A DNA stretch of 64,000 bases from Aralia elata (lineage: Eukaryota; Streptophyta; Magnoliopsida; Apiales; Araliaceae). The notes beneath the pieces are model-generated. The model searched no databases and was not told the origin of the DNA. It saw only the letters and a list, made by a program, of their open reading frames with translations. Made by a program: the position numbers and the translations under genes. The stretch is taken from contig JAVJAP010000118.1 of NCBI GenBank assembly GCA_034770075.1, positions 885,001-949,000 on the forward strand. Direction: 5' to 3'. Shown here piece by piece: positions 47,475 through 58,438 of this stretch (within the stretch, counting starts at the first letter, position 1; the number at the start of each line of letters is the position of its first letter).

Positions 47475-48420
47475 ATATTAAATATTTAATACTCTATTGC
47501 TTTACCATGCTAGAAGGCGACGTTCAATATTCCAAACATCTTTGAATGCTTAGGACTTAATATAATTACTTTGAGGGGTTTGTTATTATTAGTCTCATCT
47601 TGTTTAGCGCGCATGCACATATATATATAAAATACGCGTCATATTATTTTACATGCGAAGCATGTTTGATAATATATAATATATATATATATAGTTAAGC
47701 ATGCACATATAGAATACTATATTCTACCCGGATTGATTATGGACTTTTATTCTAGTTTGGTTCACTAGAGCCACCAAGTAAACCAAAAGGTCAAACCTAG
47801 GGTGCAAGAATAAAATTTAAATATAACTATTACATTTAAACCCAGGCTCCATTACAAACGGGTCTTCAAGCGCTCCTTGCTCCTTTGTCTCCAATTCTTC
47901 AAAAAATTAATTCTAACTAGTCCTATTACAAAAACTATTTACAATAAATAGAAACCTTGATCAGCAGTCAAGGGGAAGTACATAGGAGGGAGATAGAATT
48001 TACATTAAGAAAAATTAGAGAAGACGAGGTACGCAGACCCCATTTATAAAACCCATACATTCAAGCATTCACTAAAATAAATCCAATCACACATTGGTCA
48101 ACAGTCCATAATCAATCCCTATTTATTATCATACATATCTCTATATGTATCAATAAATAACATTCATCCCATGAATAATAAAACCATTCCATATATGCAT
48201 CGATATCAATTAATGGGCAAAAGTTTTTGCTAATATTTAGTTTTGAAACAAAATAAACTCTTTTATTTTAATCAAAAACCAAATCCAAATTAAACTCCTT
48301 TAATTTTAGCAATCTGAAATCCTATTCCAGATAAAATAAACTCTTTATTTTAAACTTATATCAATTAAATAAACCATTTATTTTAATTGAAGAAAAAAAT
48401 ATTTTTCAGATTCTGCTTAC

Positions 48421-48550
48421 CGGCGCAGCTGCGCCCAGAATGAACTGGGCAACGGCGCAGCTGCGCTGCTCCCCAGAAAAAAAAACGATTCTGGGTTTCG
48501 GCGCAGCTGCGCTCCAGAATGAACTGGAGGCGGCGCAGCTGCGCCGCGTC
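48421..48550 (-). repeat. Four GC palindromes in Copia-1 leader
   Basis: Four cores ggcgcagctgcgc in two pairs. Within each pair the spacer is cagaatgaactg; between pairs ccccag...ctggg flanks a poly-A tract. They lie about 100-230 nt downstream of the PBS in element sense. Confidence 0.88.
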
Positions 48551-48646
48551 GCTGATTCAGAAAAATTTTTCTGCCCAAAAATTTCGATCCAATCGCATAT
48601 CAAACATACATGGAATCATCAAAATCGATAATTAGCACAAGATTAG

Positions 48647-48658
48647 GCTCTGATACCA
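48647..48658 (-). other. Copia-1 primer binding site (tRNA-Met)
   Basis: The minus strand reads TGGTATCAGAGC one base from the 5' LTR. Confidence 0.92.
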
Positions 48659-48659
48659 C

Positions 48660-50481
48660 TGTTAGGTTTGTATATAGCGCGAACATGTAATCAAATTACA
48701 TAAATAGTGCGGAAGCGCGATAAAATCGGATTTTAAAATTTTATACAAACCATCACCAAGATAAATCCTTGTGCTCAATTAACGATATAAACGAAAGATA
48801 AAGAGAATAAGAATTATACCCTCGTAGAACAAAGCTTCCTCGGGTACAAGTTCAACTCTTAGTCCTTCGTGTTCTCCTCGAATGCTACGGTGTGATTCCT
48901 TCCTTTAATCAACGTTAGCTACCCAAGTGTTTGGCCTCTAGAGGTGATCCACCAAGGAAGAACAAGTATTCAAGAAGTTGGGTATTTGGCAAAACCCTAG
49001 TTTCTATCTCTATAGAAATTGTAAGTAGTCTCCACAATCTAATGCAAGAGTTTGTAACCCAATCTATGATAAGACTCATCTTATTTATAGATCTAGGAAT
49101 AACCCTTCCCTAAACTATTTAGGATTAGGGTTTGTATTATAATTAAACTCCTTTAATTAATAATGCTCCTAATCCAATTAGGAATTCATGGGAGAGTACT
49201 TCTATTAATTAATTCCCAATCTCTATTAGGAATTAAATAGTAGTAATAGTAATAATAATAATAATAAGACTCCTCTTATTAATTTATATTTAATATTTCT
49301 AAAATATTAAATAATAAACATTAAGTTATTTAATTTATTCTATCTCTATAGACTAAATTAAATACACTTAACTTATTATTACAATTATGCCATTTACTTC
49401 TTAAATAAATATTTTCCTTTTGCGGTGTGACCCTTTAGGTTCTCCATATTAAACCGGTTGTGAATAAATCAATTAGAACAATTCTAATCTTATTTAAATA
49501 AATAAATTAAACTATTTAATTCATTTAAATAAATAATATTTATTCTACAATAAGGGTAAGCCCCCTTAGCGATCAACAACTTTCCAGATAATATAGATTT
49601 CAACATTAATCACAAAAGAACCTTTGAGTAGATAGTTACCGTACAATTCAATCCTTCTACCATACAATGTCCCAATTAAATATAAGACATGGATTTACTG
49701 TCAAGTCTTATTTATTTAATTATATGTATTTCGATTCCCAAATGCACAACTCTAATTAATGCAAATTAGAAACTCCTTTCTAATTTCATTATGCCTTGGC
49801 CAAGGACTACTGAGTTATCATTTATCGAATCACATAGGACATTCACATCTTTTACTAGACGAGGTAGATTCTTTGTTGATCATTCACCTATCTCCATGTA
49901 TAACTAATTATACCCAATCATACCCTTTGATATACCCCAAAGGTCTTAAGGGACATGTCAAAGTATAACTCATCATACACAAGATACTATGATGATCTCA
50001 AGTCCAAGGATCACTTGTACAAATATCACTATAGGAATTCCTATTGACAGACGAGTAAAACTCCATTAGGTATTCCTTAGCAAGCCACGTTCAGTGAACT
50101 TATTCTCCAATAAGCACCTACATACTTGCTTTAGTGTCTCCACACAAATGATTATGAGATCAATCATCCTCTTCCTAAGAGCAAGTAACGTATGTACTAA
50201 TCTATCCAGATCCACTAATCTCTAATTTAGTAATCCAACGATTAGGAACAATTTTAGTTTGTGAGCTATCTAGAATTTAGATCTCATTAGCATGATCACC
50301 ATCATGATTTTAAAAGCATTTCTCAAAACTATGGGTTTATCACATTTAATATAACAACACTATGTAGATAATATAAAATGCCTTTTAAGAAAATCAATTC
50401 CTTTATTAATAAATGAATAAGATTACAAAGTATATGCTACATCATATCAAATATGATTGGCTTGTGTGCATACTACTTTCA
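48660..50481 (-). repeat. Copia-1 5' LTR
   Basis: 1822 bp, tgttagg to ctttca on the plus strand. TATA box (minus) at about 49080-49090. It differs from the 3' LTR by scattered substitutions and a ~15-bp indel near 49308-49322. Confidence 0.92.
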
Positions 50482-53400
50482 AGAAGGTCTTCCCGAATCA
50501 TGACTTGTGTTAGATGTACATATCGTTTTGAACACGATAGTGATGGGATTGCTCATTTTGATGCTAATCAAACTAAAACGAAGTAATAGGACTCCTAATC
50601 ATCTATTTGTTTGACAATTTAAATAAACGAATGAAACAATAGGAAGGTCTCCCTAAATTATGACTTGTGTGAGATGTACACATCATTAGGAACGCGATAG
50701 TGATGAAATTGCTCCTTTTGATGTTAATCAAACTAGAATGAAGTAATAGGACTCCTCTACTCACCTCATTCTTTGACAATTTGAAGGAACTAATGAAACA
50801 AAAAGGTCTTCCCGAATCATTACTTATTTGAAATGTACACATCATTTTGAACGCGATAGTGACGTGATTGCTCCTTTGGATGCTAATCAAACTAGAAGGA
50901 AGTAATATGACTCCTAATCACCTCTTTCTTTGACTATTTGAAAGAACTATTGAACAATAAGAAGGTCTCCCTAAATCATGACTTGTGTGAGATGTAAATA
51001 TCGTTTTAAACGCGATAGTGATGGGATTGCTCCTTTTGATGCTAATCAAACTAGAACGACGTAATAGGACTCCTATTCATCTATTTGTTTGACAATTTGA
51101 ACGAACGAATTAAACAATAAGAATGTCTCCCTAAATCATGTCTTGTGTGAAATATACACATAATTTTGAACGCGATAGTGATGTGATTGCTCCTTTTGAT
51201 GCTAATCAAATTAGAAGGAAGTAATATGACTCCTAATCATCTATTTGTTTGACAATTTAAAGGAACGAAGAAACAATAGAAAGGTCTCCCTAAATCATGA
51301 CTTGTGTGAGATGTACACATCATTTTGAACGCGATAGTGATGAAATTACTCATTTTGATATTAATCAAACTAGAACGAAGTAATAGGACTCCTTTACTCA
51401 CCTCATTCTTTGACAATTTGAAGGAACTAATGAAACAAAAAGAAGATCTTCCCGAATCATGATTTGTGTGAGATGTACATATCGTTTTGAGTGATGGAAT
51501 AGCTCATTTTGATGCTAATCAAACTAAAACGAAGTAATAGGACTCCTAATCATCTATTTGTTTGACAAATTTAAAGGAACAAATGAAACAATAGAAAGGT
51601 CTCCCTAAATTATGACTTGTGTGAGATATATTTTTTTTTTTGCTAAATAAATGTGTTAGATGTTCACATCATTTTGAACGCGATAGTGATGAAATTGCTC
51701 ATTTTGATGCTAATCAAACTAGAACGAAGTAATAGGACTCCTCTACTCACCTCATTCTTTGAGAATTTGAAGGAACTAATGAAAGAAAAAGGTCTTCCCG
51801 AATCATGACTTTTTTGAAATGTACACATCATTTTGAACGCGATAGTGATGTGATTGCTCCTTTGGATGCTAATCACACTAGAAGGAAGTAATAGGACTCC
51901 TAATCACCTCTTTCTTTGACAATTTGAAGGAACTATTGAACAATAAGAAGGTCTCCCTAAATCATGACTTGTGTGAGATGTACACATCGTTTTGAACGCG
52001 ATAGTGATGGGATTGCTACTTTTGATGCTAATCAAACAAGAACGAAGTAATAGGACTCTTAATCATCTATTTGTTTGACAATTTGAACGAACGAATTAAA
52101 TAATAAGAATGTCTCCCTAAATCATGACTTGTGTGAAATATACACATCATTTTCAACGCGATAGTGATGTGATTGCTCTTGTTGATGCTAATCAAACTAG
52201 AAGGAAGTAATAGGACTCCTAATCACCTCTTTCTTTGACTATTTGAAGGAACTAGTGAAATAATAAGAAGGTCTCCCTAAATCATGACTTGTGTGAGATG
52301 TACACATCATTTTGAACACAATAGTGATGGAATTGCTCCTTTTGATGCTAATCAAACTAGAACGAAGTAATAGGACTCCTTTACTCACCTCATTCTTTGA
52401 CAATTTGATGGAACTAATGAAACAAAAAGAAGGTCTTCCCGAATCATGACTTGTGTGAGATGTACATATCGTTTTGAGTGATGGAATAGCTCATTTTGAT
52501 GCTAATCAAACTAAAACGAAGTAATAGGACTCCTAATCATCTATTTGTTTGTCAATTTAAAGGAACAAAAGTAACAATATGAAGGTCTCCCTAAATTATG
52601 ACTTGTGTGAGATGTTCACATCATTTTGAACGCGATAGTGACGAAATTGCTCCTTTTGATGCTAATCAAACTAGTACGAAGTAATAGGACTCCAATACTC
52701 ACCTCATTCTTTGAGAATTCGAAGGAACTAATGAAATAAAAAGAAGGTCTTCCCGAATCATTACTTGTTTGAAATGTACACATCATTTTGAACGCGATAG
52801 TGATGTGATTGCTCCTTTGGATGCTAATCAAACTAGAAGGAAGTAATAGGACTCATAATCACCTCTTTCTTTTACTATTTGAAGGAACTATTGAACAATA
52901 AAAAGGTCTTCCTAAATCATGACTTGTGTGAGATGTACACATCGTTTTGAACGCGATAGTGATGGGATTGCTCTTTTTGATGCTAATCATACTAGAACGA
53001 AGTAATAGGACTCCTTTACTCACCTCATTCTTTGACAATGTGATGGAACTAATGAAACAAAAAGAAGGTTTTCCCGAATCATGACTTGTGTGAGATGTAC
53101 ATATCGTTTTGAACGCGATAGTGATGGGATTGTTCATTTTGATGCTAATCAAACTAAAACGGAGTAATAGGACTCCTAATCATCTATTTGTTTGACAATT
53201 TAAAGGTACGAATGAAACAATAGGAATGTCTCCCTATATTATGACTTGTGTGAGATGTACACATCATTTTGAACGCAATAGTGATGAAATTGCTCCTTTT
53301 GATGCTAATCAAACTAGAAAGAAGTAATAGGACTCCTAATCACCTCTTTCTTTGACTATTTGAAGGAACTAGTAAAACAATAAGAAGGTCTCCCTAAATC

Positions 53401-54334
53401 ATGACTTGTGTGAGATGTACACATCGTTTAAACGCGATAGTGATGGGATTGCTCCTTTTGATACTAATCAGACTAGAACGAAGTAATAGGACTCCTCTAC
53501 TAACCTCATTCTTTGACAATTTGAAGGAACTAATGAAACAAAAAGAAGGTCTTCCCGAATCATGACTTGTGTGAGATGTACATATCGTTTTGAACGCGAT
53601 AGTGATGGGATTGCTCGTTTTGATGCTAATCAAACTAAAACGAAGTAATAGGACTCCTAATCATCTATTTGTTTGACAATTTAAAGGAACGCATGAATCA
53701 ATAGGAAGGTCTCCCTAAATCATGATTTGTGTGAGATGTACACATCATTTTGAACGCGATAGTGATCAAATTACTCCTTTTGATGTTAATCAAACTAAAA
53801 CGAAGTAATAGGACTCCTCTACTCACCTCATTCTTTGACAATTTGAAGGAACTAATGAAACAAAAAGAAGGCCTTCCCGAATCATGAATTGTTTGAAATG
53901 TACACATCATTTTGAACGCGATAGTGATGTGATTGCTCCTTTGGATGCTAATCAAACTAGAAGGAAGTAATATGACTCCTAATCACCTCTTTTTTTGACT
54001 ATTTGAAGGAACTATTGAACAATAAGAAGGTCTCCCTAAATCATGACTTGTGTGAGATGTACACATCGTTTTGAACGCGATAGTGATGGGATTTCTCCTT
54101 TTGATGCTAATCAAACTAGAACGAAGTAATAGGACTCCTAATCATCTATTTGTTTGACAATTTGAATGAACGAATTAAACAATAAGAATGTCTCCCTAAA
54201 TAATGACTTGTGTGAAATATATACATCATTTTGAACGCGATAGTGATGTGATTACTCCTTTTGATGCTAATCAAACTAGAAGGAAGTAATATGACTCCTA
54301 ATAAACAATAAGAAGGTCTTCCTAAATCATGACT
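50482..54334. repeat. 160-bp satellite array, segment 3
   Basis: The tail of C2, then A, C1, B, D, B'/A hybrid, C1/C2 hybrid, A, C1, B, D, B', C2, A, C1, B, C2, A, C1/B' hybrid, C2, A, C1, B, D and a partial B'. About 24 monomers. Two A monomers (51484 and 52469) share the same 9-bp deletion of acgcgata. A small T-rich insertion lies near 51628-51650. Confidence 0.93.
54330..54334. repeat. Target site duplication tgact (left)
   Basis: tgact before the solo LTR and again at 55316-55320. Confidence 0.9.
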
Positions 54335-55315
54335 TGATAGACTCCACGGCACGCTTGCGTGAGGTGGTCGTCGCCCGGATCGTTTCTATTAAGCAACTTT
54401 GATGGAACTCTCTCGTTACCTTAACCCAACGTCTATTTTGAGACGAGAATCTTGATAATTCGATCAAGCAATTGAATTCACATAGAATGGAACACCAACA
54501 ACACTTAGACCCTCATTTAAGATCAAACGATAATCTTCGTACGAATGTATGATGCGATAGAATAACGCCACACACAACTATGGTTTGTTGTATGATAAGT
54601 TAAATATGAATCTCAAAAGAAAAACTAAGAAATTAGCTTAGAAATTCTTCAAAGAACCAAAAGTAGAGAATAACTCTCAAGTATGATAATCTATGAATAA
54701 TAATTGAATTGTTGTTGAATTACATGCATAAAACTTATTTATACTAACTATGAAACCCTAGAATCCATAAAGGAAATAGTAATTGATTTGGAATCAAAAT
54801 CCTATCTTAAAATATCCTAATTACAATAGAATTATGAAAATATACTGAAATCCCTAAAATTAAGGAAGAAATCCGCATTCCAAATTGTTAAAAATGCGTC
54901 TGCCTCGAAAAACGCGCCAACCAAAACTGACTGTTCTCACTGGGGTGAGAGATTTGTACTGAAGTTCTCGCCGGGGTGAGAATGGACAGAGAGGTTCTCG
55001 CCGGAGTGAGAATTTTGGCCCTGATTTTCTCGTCGGGGCGAGACCTCTGCAGTTTGGAAATTCTCGACTTCTCTTGTTTCCATCGTTCCCAACCCTGACG
55101 TGTTTGCTTGTATCATCAGGACCAAATGCAAAGCCTTAGAATCCTGCTCCTCGAACTCTACACTTGATTTATCCTCGCTCTACATGCCTTGTATCAATCC
55201 ATTAAGGCCTTCCTTGAATCGTTTAGCCCGAGCTCTTGTCACAGGTCCATCCGGCATGCACATAGGATCCGCTTTATGGTTGTCATCCCTTCCTAAACCA
55301 AGGATGCCCTCATCA
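54335..55315 (-). repeat. Solo LTR of Gypsy-2 family
   Basis: 981 bp with perfect TSD tgact inside a satellite monomer; no internal element sequence, hence a solo LTR left by LTR-LTR recombination. Ends tgatagactcc and ccctcatca. TATA box (minus) near 54737-54745. It is most like the 7181 LTR, but its GC-rich module has a different core sequence (54933-55043). Confidence 0.92.
54933..55043 (-). repeat. Four-unit ttctcgccggggtgagaa cluster
   Basis: Units at 54933-54950, 54965-54982, 54995-55012 and 55027-55043. Each is nearly self-complementary (TTCTCGCC / GGTGAGAA). They occupy the position of the gcgcggggcgcgc cluster in the homologous LTRs, judged by shared flanks (tgcctcgaaaaacgcg and attctcgactt). 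Confidence 0.85.
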
Positions 55316-55845
55316 TGACTTCTGTGAGATGTACACATCATTTTGAACGCGATAGTGATGGAATTGCTCCTTTGATGTTAATCAAACTATAACGAAGTAA
55401 TAGGACTCCTCTACTCACCTCATTCTTTGACAATTTGAAGGAACTAATGAAATAAAAAGTAGGTCTTCCTGAATCATGAATTGTGTGAGATGTACATATC
55501 GTTTTGAACGCGATAGTGATGGAATTGCTCATTTTGATGCTAATCAAACTAAAACGAAGTAATAGGACTCCTAATCATCTATTTGTTTGACAATTTAAAG
55601 GAACAAATGAAACAATAGGAAGGTTTCCCTAAATTATGACTTATGTGAGATGTTCACATCATTTTGAATGCGATAGTGATGAAATTGCTCCTTTTGATGC
55701 TAATCAAACTAGAACGAAGTAATAGGACTCCTCTACTTACCTTATTCTTTGAGAATTTGAAGGAACTAATGAAACAAAAAGAAGGTCTTCCCGAATGATG
55801 ACTTGTTTGAAATGTACACATCATTTTGAACGCGATAGTGATGTG
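55316..55845. repeat. 160-bp satellite array, segment 4
   Basis: C2, A, C1 and the first ~25 bp of B, in higher-order register with the partial B' at 54334. Cut by the Copia-2 LTR at 55846. The array's right end is not in the window. Confidence 0.92.
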
Positions 55846-57665
55846 TGAAAGTAGTATGCACACAAGCCAATCATATTTGATATGATGTAGCATATACTTT
55901 GTAATCTTATTCATTTATTAATAAAGGAGTTGATTTTCTCAAAAGGCATTTTATATTATCTACATGGTGCTGTTATATTAAATGTGATAAACCCATAGTT
56001 TTGAGCAATGCTTTTAGAATCATGATGGTGATCAGGCTAATGAGATCTAAATTCAAGATAGCTCACAAACTAAAATTGTTCCTAATCGTTGGATTACTAA
56101 ATTGGGGATTAGTGAATCCGGATAGATTAGTACATACGTTGCTTGCTCTTAGGAAAAGGATGATTAATCTCATAATCATTTGTGTGGAGACACTAAAGCA
56201 AGTATGTAGGTGCTTATTGGAGAATAAGTTCACTGAACGTGGCTCACTAAGGAATACCTAATGGAGTTTTACTCGTCTGTCAATAGAAATTCCTCTAGTG
56301 ATAGTAGTACAAGTGATCCTTGGACTTGAGATCATCATAGTATCTTGTGTATGATGAGTTATACTTTAACATGTCCCTTAAGACCTTATGGGTATATCAA
56401 AGGGTATGATTGGGTATAATTAGTTGTACATGGAGATAGGTGAATGATCAACAAAGAATCTACCTCGTCTAGTAAAAGATGTGAATGTCCTATGTGATTC
56501 GATAAATGATAACTCAGTAGTCCTTGGACAAGGCAGAATGAAATTAGAAAGGAGTTTCTAATTTGCATTAATTAAAGTTGTGCATTTGGGAATCAAAATA
56601 CATATAATTTAATAAAATAAGACTTGACAGTAAATCCATGTCTTATATTTAATTGGGACATTGTATGGTAGAAGGATTGAATTGTACGGTAACTATTTAC
56701 TCAAAGGTTCTTTTGTGATTAATGTTGAAATCTATATTATCTGGAAAGTCGTTGATCGCTAAGGGGGCTTACCCTTATTGTAGAATAAATATTATTTATT
56801 TAAATGAATTAAATAGTTTAATTTATTTATTTAAATAAGATTAGAATTGTTATAATTGATTTATTCACAACTGGTTTAATATGGAGAACCTAAAGGGTCA
56901 CACCGCAAAAGAAAATATTTATTTAAGAAGTAAATGGCATAATTGTAATAATAAGTTAAGTGTATTTAATTTACTCTATGGAGATAGAATAAATTAAATA
57001 GCTTAATTTTTATTATTTAATATTTTGGAAATATTAAATATAAATTAATAAGAGGAGTCTTATTATTATTATTACTTTTACTATTATTTAATTCCTAATA
57101 GGGATTGGGAATTAATTAATAGAAGTACTCTCCCATGGATTCCTAATTGGATTAGGAGCATTATTAATTAAAGGAGTTTAATTATAATAAAAACCCTAAT
57201 CCTAAATAGTTTAGGGAAGGGTTATTCCTATATCTATAAATAAGAGGGGTCTTATCATAGATTGGGGTTACACATTCTTACATTAGATTGTGGAGAGTAC
57301 TTACAATTTCTATAGAGATAGAAACTAGGGTTTTGCCAAATACCCGATTTCTTGAATACTTGTTCTTCCTTGGTGGATCACCTCTAGAGGCCAAACACTT
57401 GGGTGGCTAACGTTGATCAAAGGAAGGAATCACACTGCAGCATTCGAGGAGAACACGAAGGACTAGGAGTTGAACTTGTACCCGAGGAAGCTTTGTTTTA
57501 CGAGGGTATAATTCTTATTCTCTTTCTCTTTTGTTTATATCGTTAATTGAGCACAAGGATTGATCTTGGTGATGGTTTGTATAAAATTTTAAAATCTGAT
57601 TTTATCGCGCTTCCACACTATTTATGTAATTTGATTGCATGTTCGCGCTATATACAAACCTAACA
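55846..57665 (+). repeat. Copia-2 5' LTR
   Basis: 1820 bp, tgaaagtagt to cctaaca (TG...CA). TATA box ctataaataag at 57234-57244. It interrupts satellite monomer B after gatagtgatg. Confidence 0.92.
57234..57244 (+). promoter_or_regulatory. TATA box of Copia-2 LTR
   Basis: ctataaataag, conserved in all Copia LTRs of the window. Confidence 0.65.
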
Positions 57666-57666
57666 G

Positions 57667-57678
57667 TGGTATCAGAGC
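57667..57678 (+). other. Copia-2 primer binding site (tRNA-Met)
   Basis: TGGTATCAGAGC one base after the LTR end. Confidence 0.92.
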
Positions 57679-57780
57679 CTAATCTTGTGCTAATTATCGA
57701 TTTTGATAATTCCATGTATGCTTGATATGTGATTGGATCGAAATTTTTGGGCAGAATAAAAAATTTTTGAATCAGCGCCA

Positions 57781-57905
57781 CGGCGCAGCTGCGCCGCCTC
57801 CAGTTCATTCTAGAGCGCAGCTGCGTCGAAACTCAGAATCGTTTTTTTTCTGGGGAGCAGCGTAGCTGCGCCGTTGTGCAGTTCATTCTGGGCGCAGCTG
57901 CGCCG
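57781..57905 (+). repeat. Four GC palindromes in Copia-2 leader
   Basis: Units at about 57781-57796, 57813-57827, 57857-57873 and 57890-57905, the same arrangement as 48421-48550. Several units carry single C/T or G/A changes in the core (gcgtagctgcgcc, gcgcagctgcgtc). Confidence 0.88.
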
Positions 57906-58438
57906 GCTAGCAGAATCCGAAATTTTTTTTCCTTCAATTGAAATAAATGGTTTATTTAATTGATATAAGTTTAAAATAAAGATGTTTATTTTATCTGAAA
58001 TAGGATTTCAGATTGCTAAAATTAAAGGAGTTTAATTTGGATTTGGGTTTTGATTAAAATAAAAGAGTTTATTTTGTTTCAAAAACTAAATATTAGCAAA
58101 ACTTTTGCCCATTAATTGATATCAATGCATATGTGGAATGGATTTATTATTCATGAGATGAATGTTATTTATTAATACATATAGAGATATGTATGATAAT
58201 AAATAGGGATTGATTATGGACTATTGACCAATGTGTGATTGGATTTATTTTAGTGGATGCTTGAATGTATGGGTTTTTATAAATGGGGTCTGCGTACCTC
58301 GTCTTCTCTAATTTTTCTTAATGTAAATTTTATCTCCCTCCTATGTACTTCCCCTTGACTGCTGATCAAGGTTTCTATTTATAGTAAATAGTTTATATAA
58401 TAGGAAAAGTTAGAATTAATTTTTTGAAGAATTGGAGA

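Larger units (their letters stand above)
46981..48646 (-). other. Copia-1 long untranslated leader
   Basis: About 1.67 kb between PBS and gag, unusually long. It contains four copies of a ttgtggtgacacaaca motif (47181-47474), an AT dinucleotide run (47660-47692) and four GC palindromes (48421-48550). No coding sequence recognised. Confidence 0.75.
41228..50481 (-). mobile_element. Copia-1: complete Tork-like element
   Basis: 9254 bp, minus strand, TSD agaag. LTRs 41228-43033 (3') and 48660-50481 (5'), PBS 48647-48658, polypurine tract 43034-43046. gag-pol order is gag, protease, integrase, RT, RNase H, diagnostic for Ty1/Copia. The coding region is one frame of ~3.9 kb with five stops. The terminal base pair of the 3' LTR end is mutated (tattagg instead of tgttagg). 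Confidence 0.94.
55846..58438 (+). mobile_element. Copia-2: 5' part of a plus-strand Copia
   Basis: Same family as Copia-1, inverted: LTR 55846-57665, PBS 57667-57678, then leader with GC palindromes. It matches the reverse complement of the Copia-1 leader until gaattggaga, where Athila sequence begins at 58439. The gag-pol part would follow beyond the window. Short ORFs inside the LTR are not genes. Confidence 0.9.

Noticed and set aside
47660..47692. AT dinucleotide microsatellite as an origin or regulatory site
   Set aside because: A short at-repeat is common in AT-rich leaders; nothing supports a function.
50603..53955. Repeated minus-strand ORFs of 60-97 codons with SNHITIAFKMMC-like products
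   Set aside because: They are the same satellite monomer read over and over. The 160-bp period is not a multiple of three and each frame breaks after one or two monomers; no start, splice or domain evidence.
24418..54334. CRISPR array
   Set aside because: The repeats are 160 bp, contiguous and diverged, without spacers, in a plant retrotransposon context.
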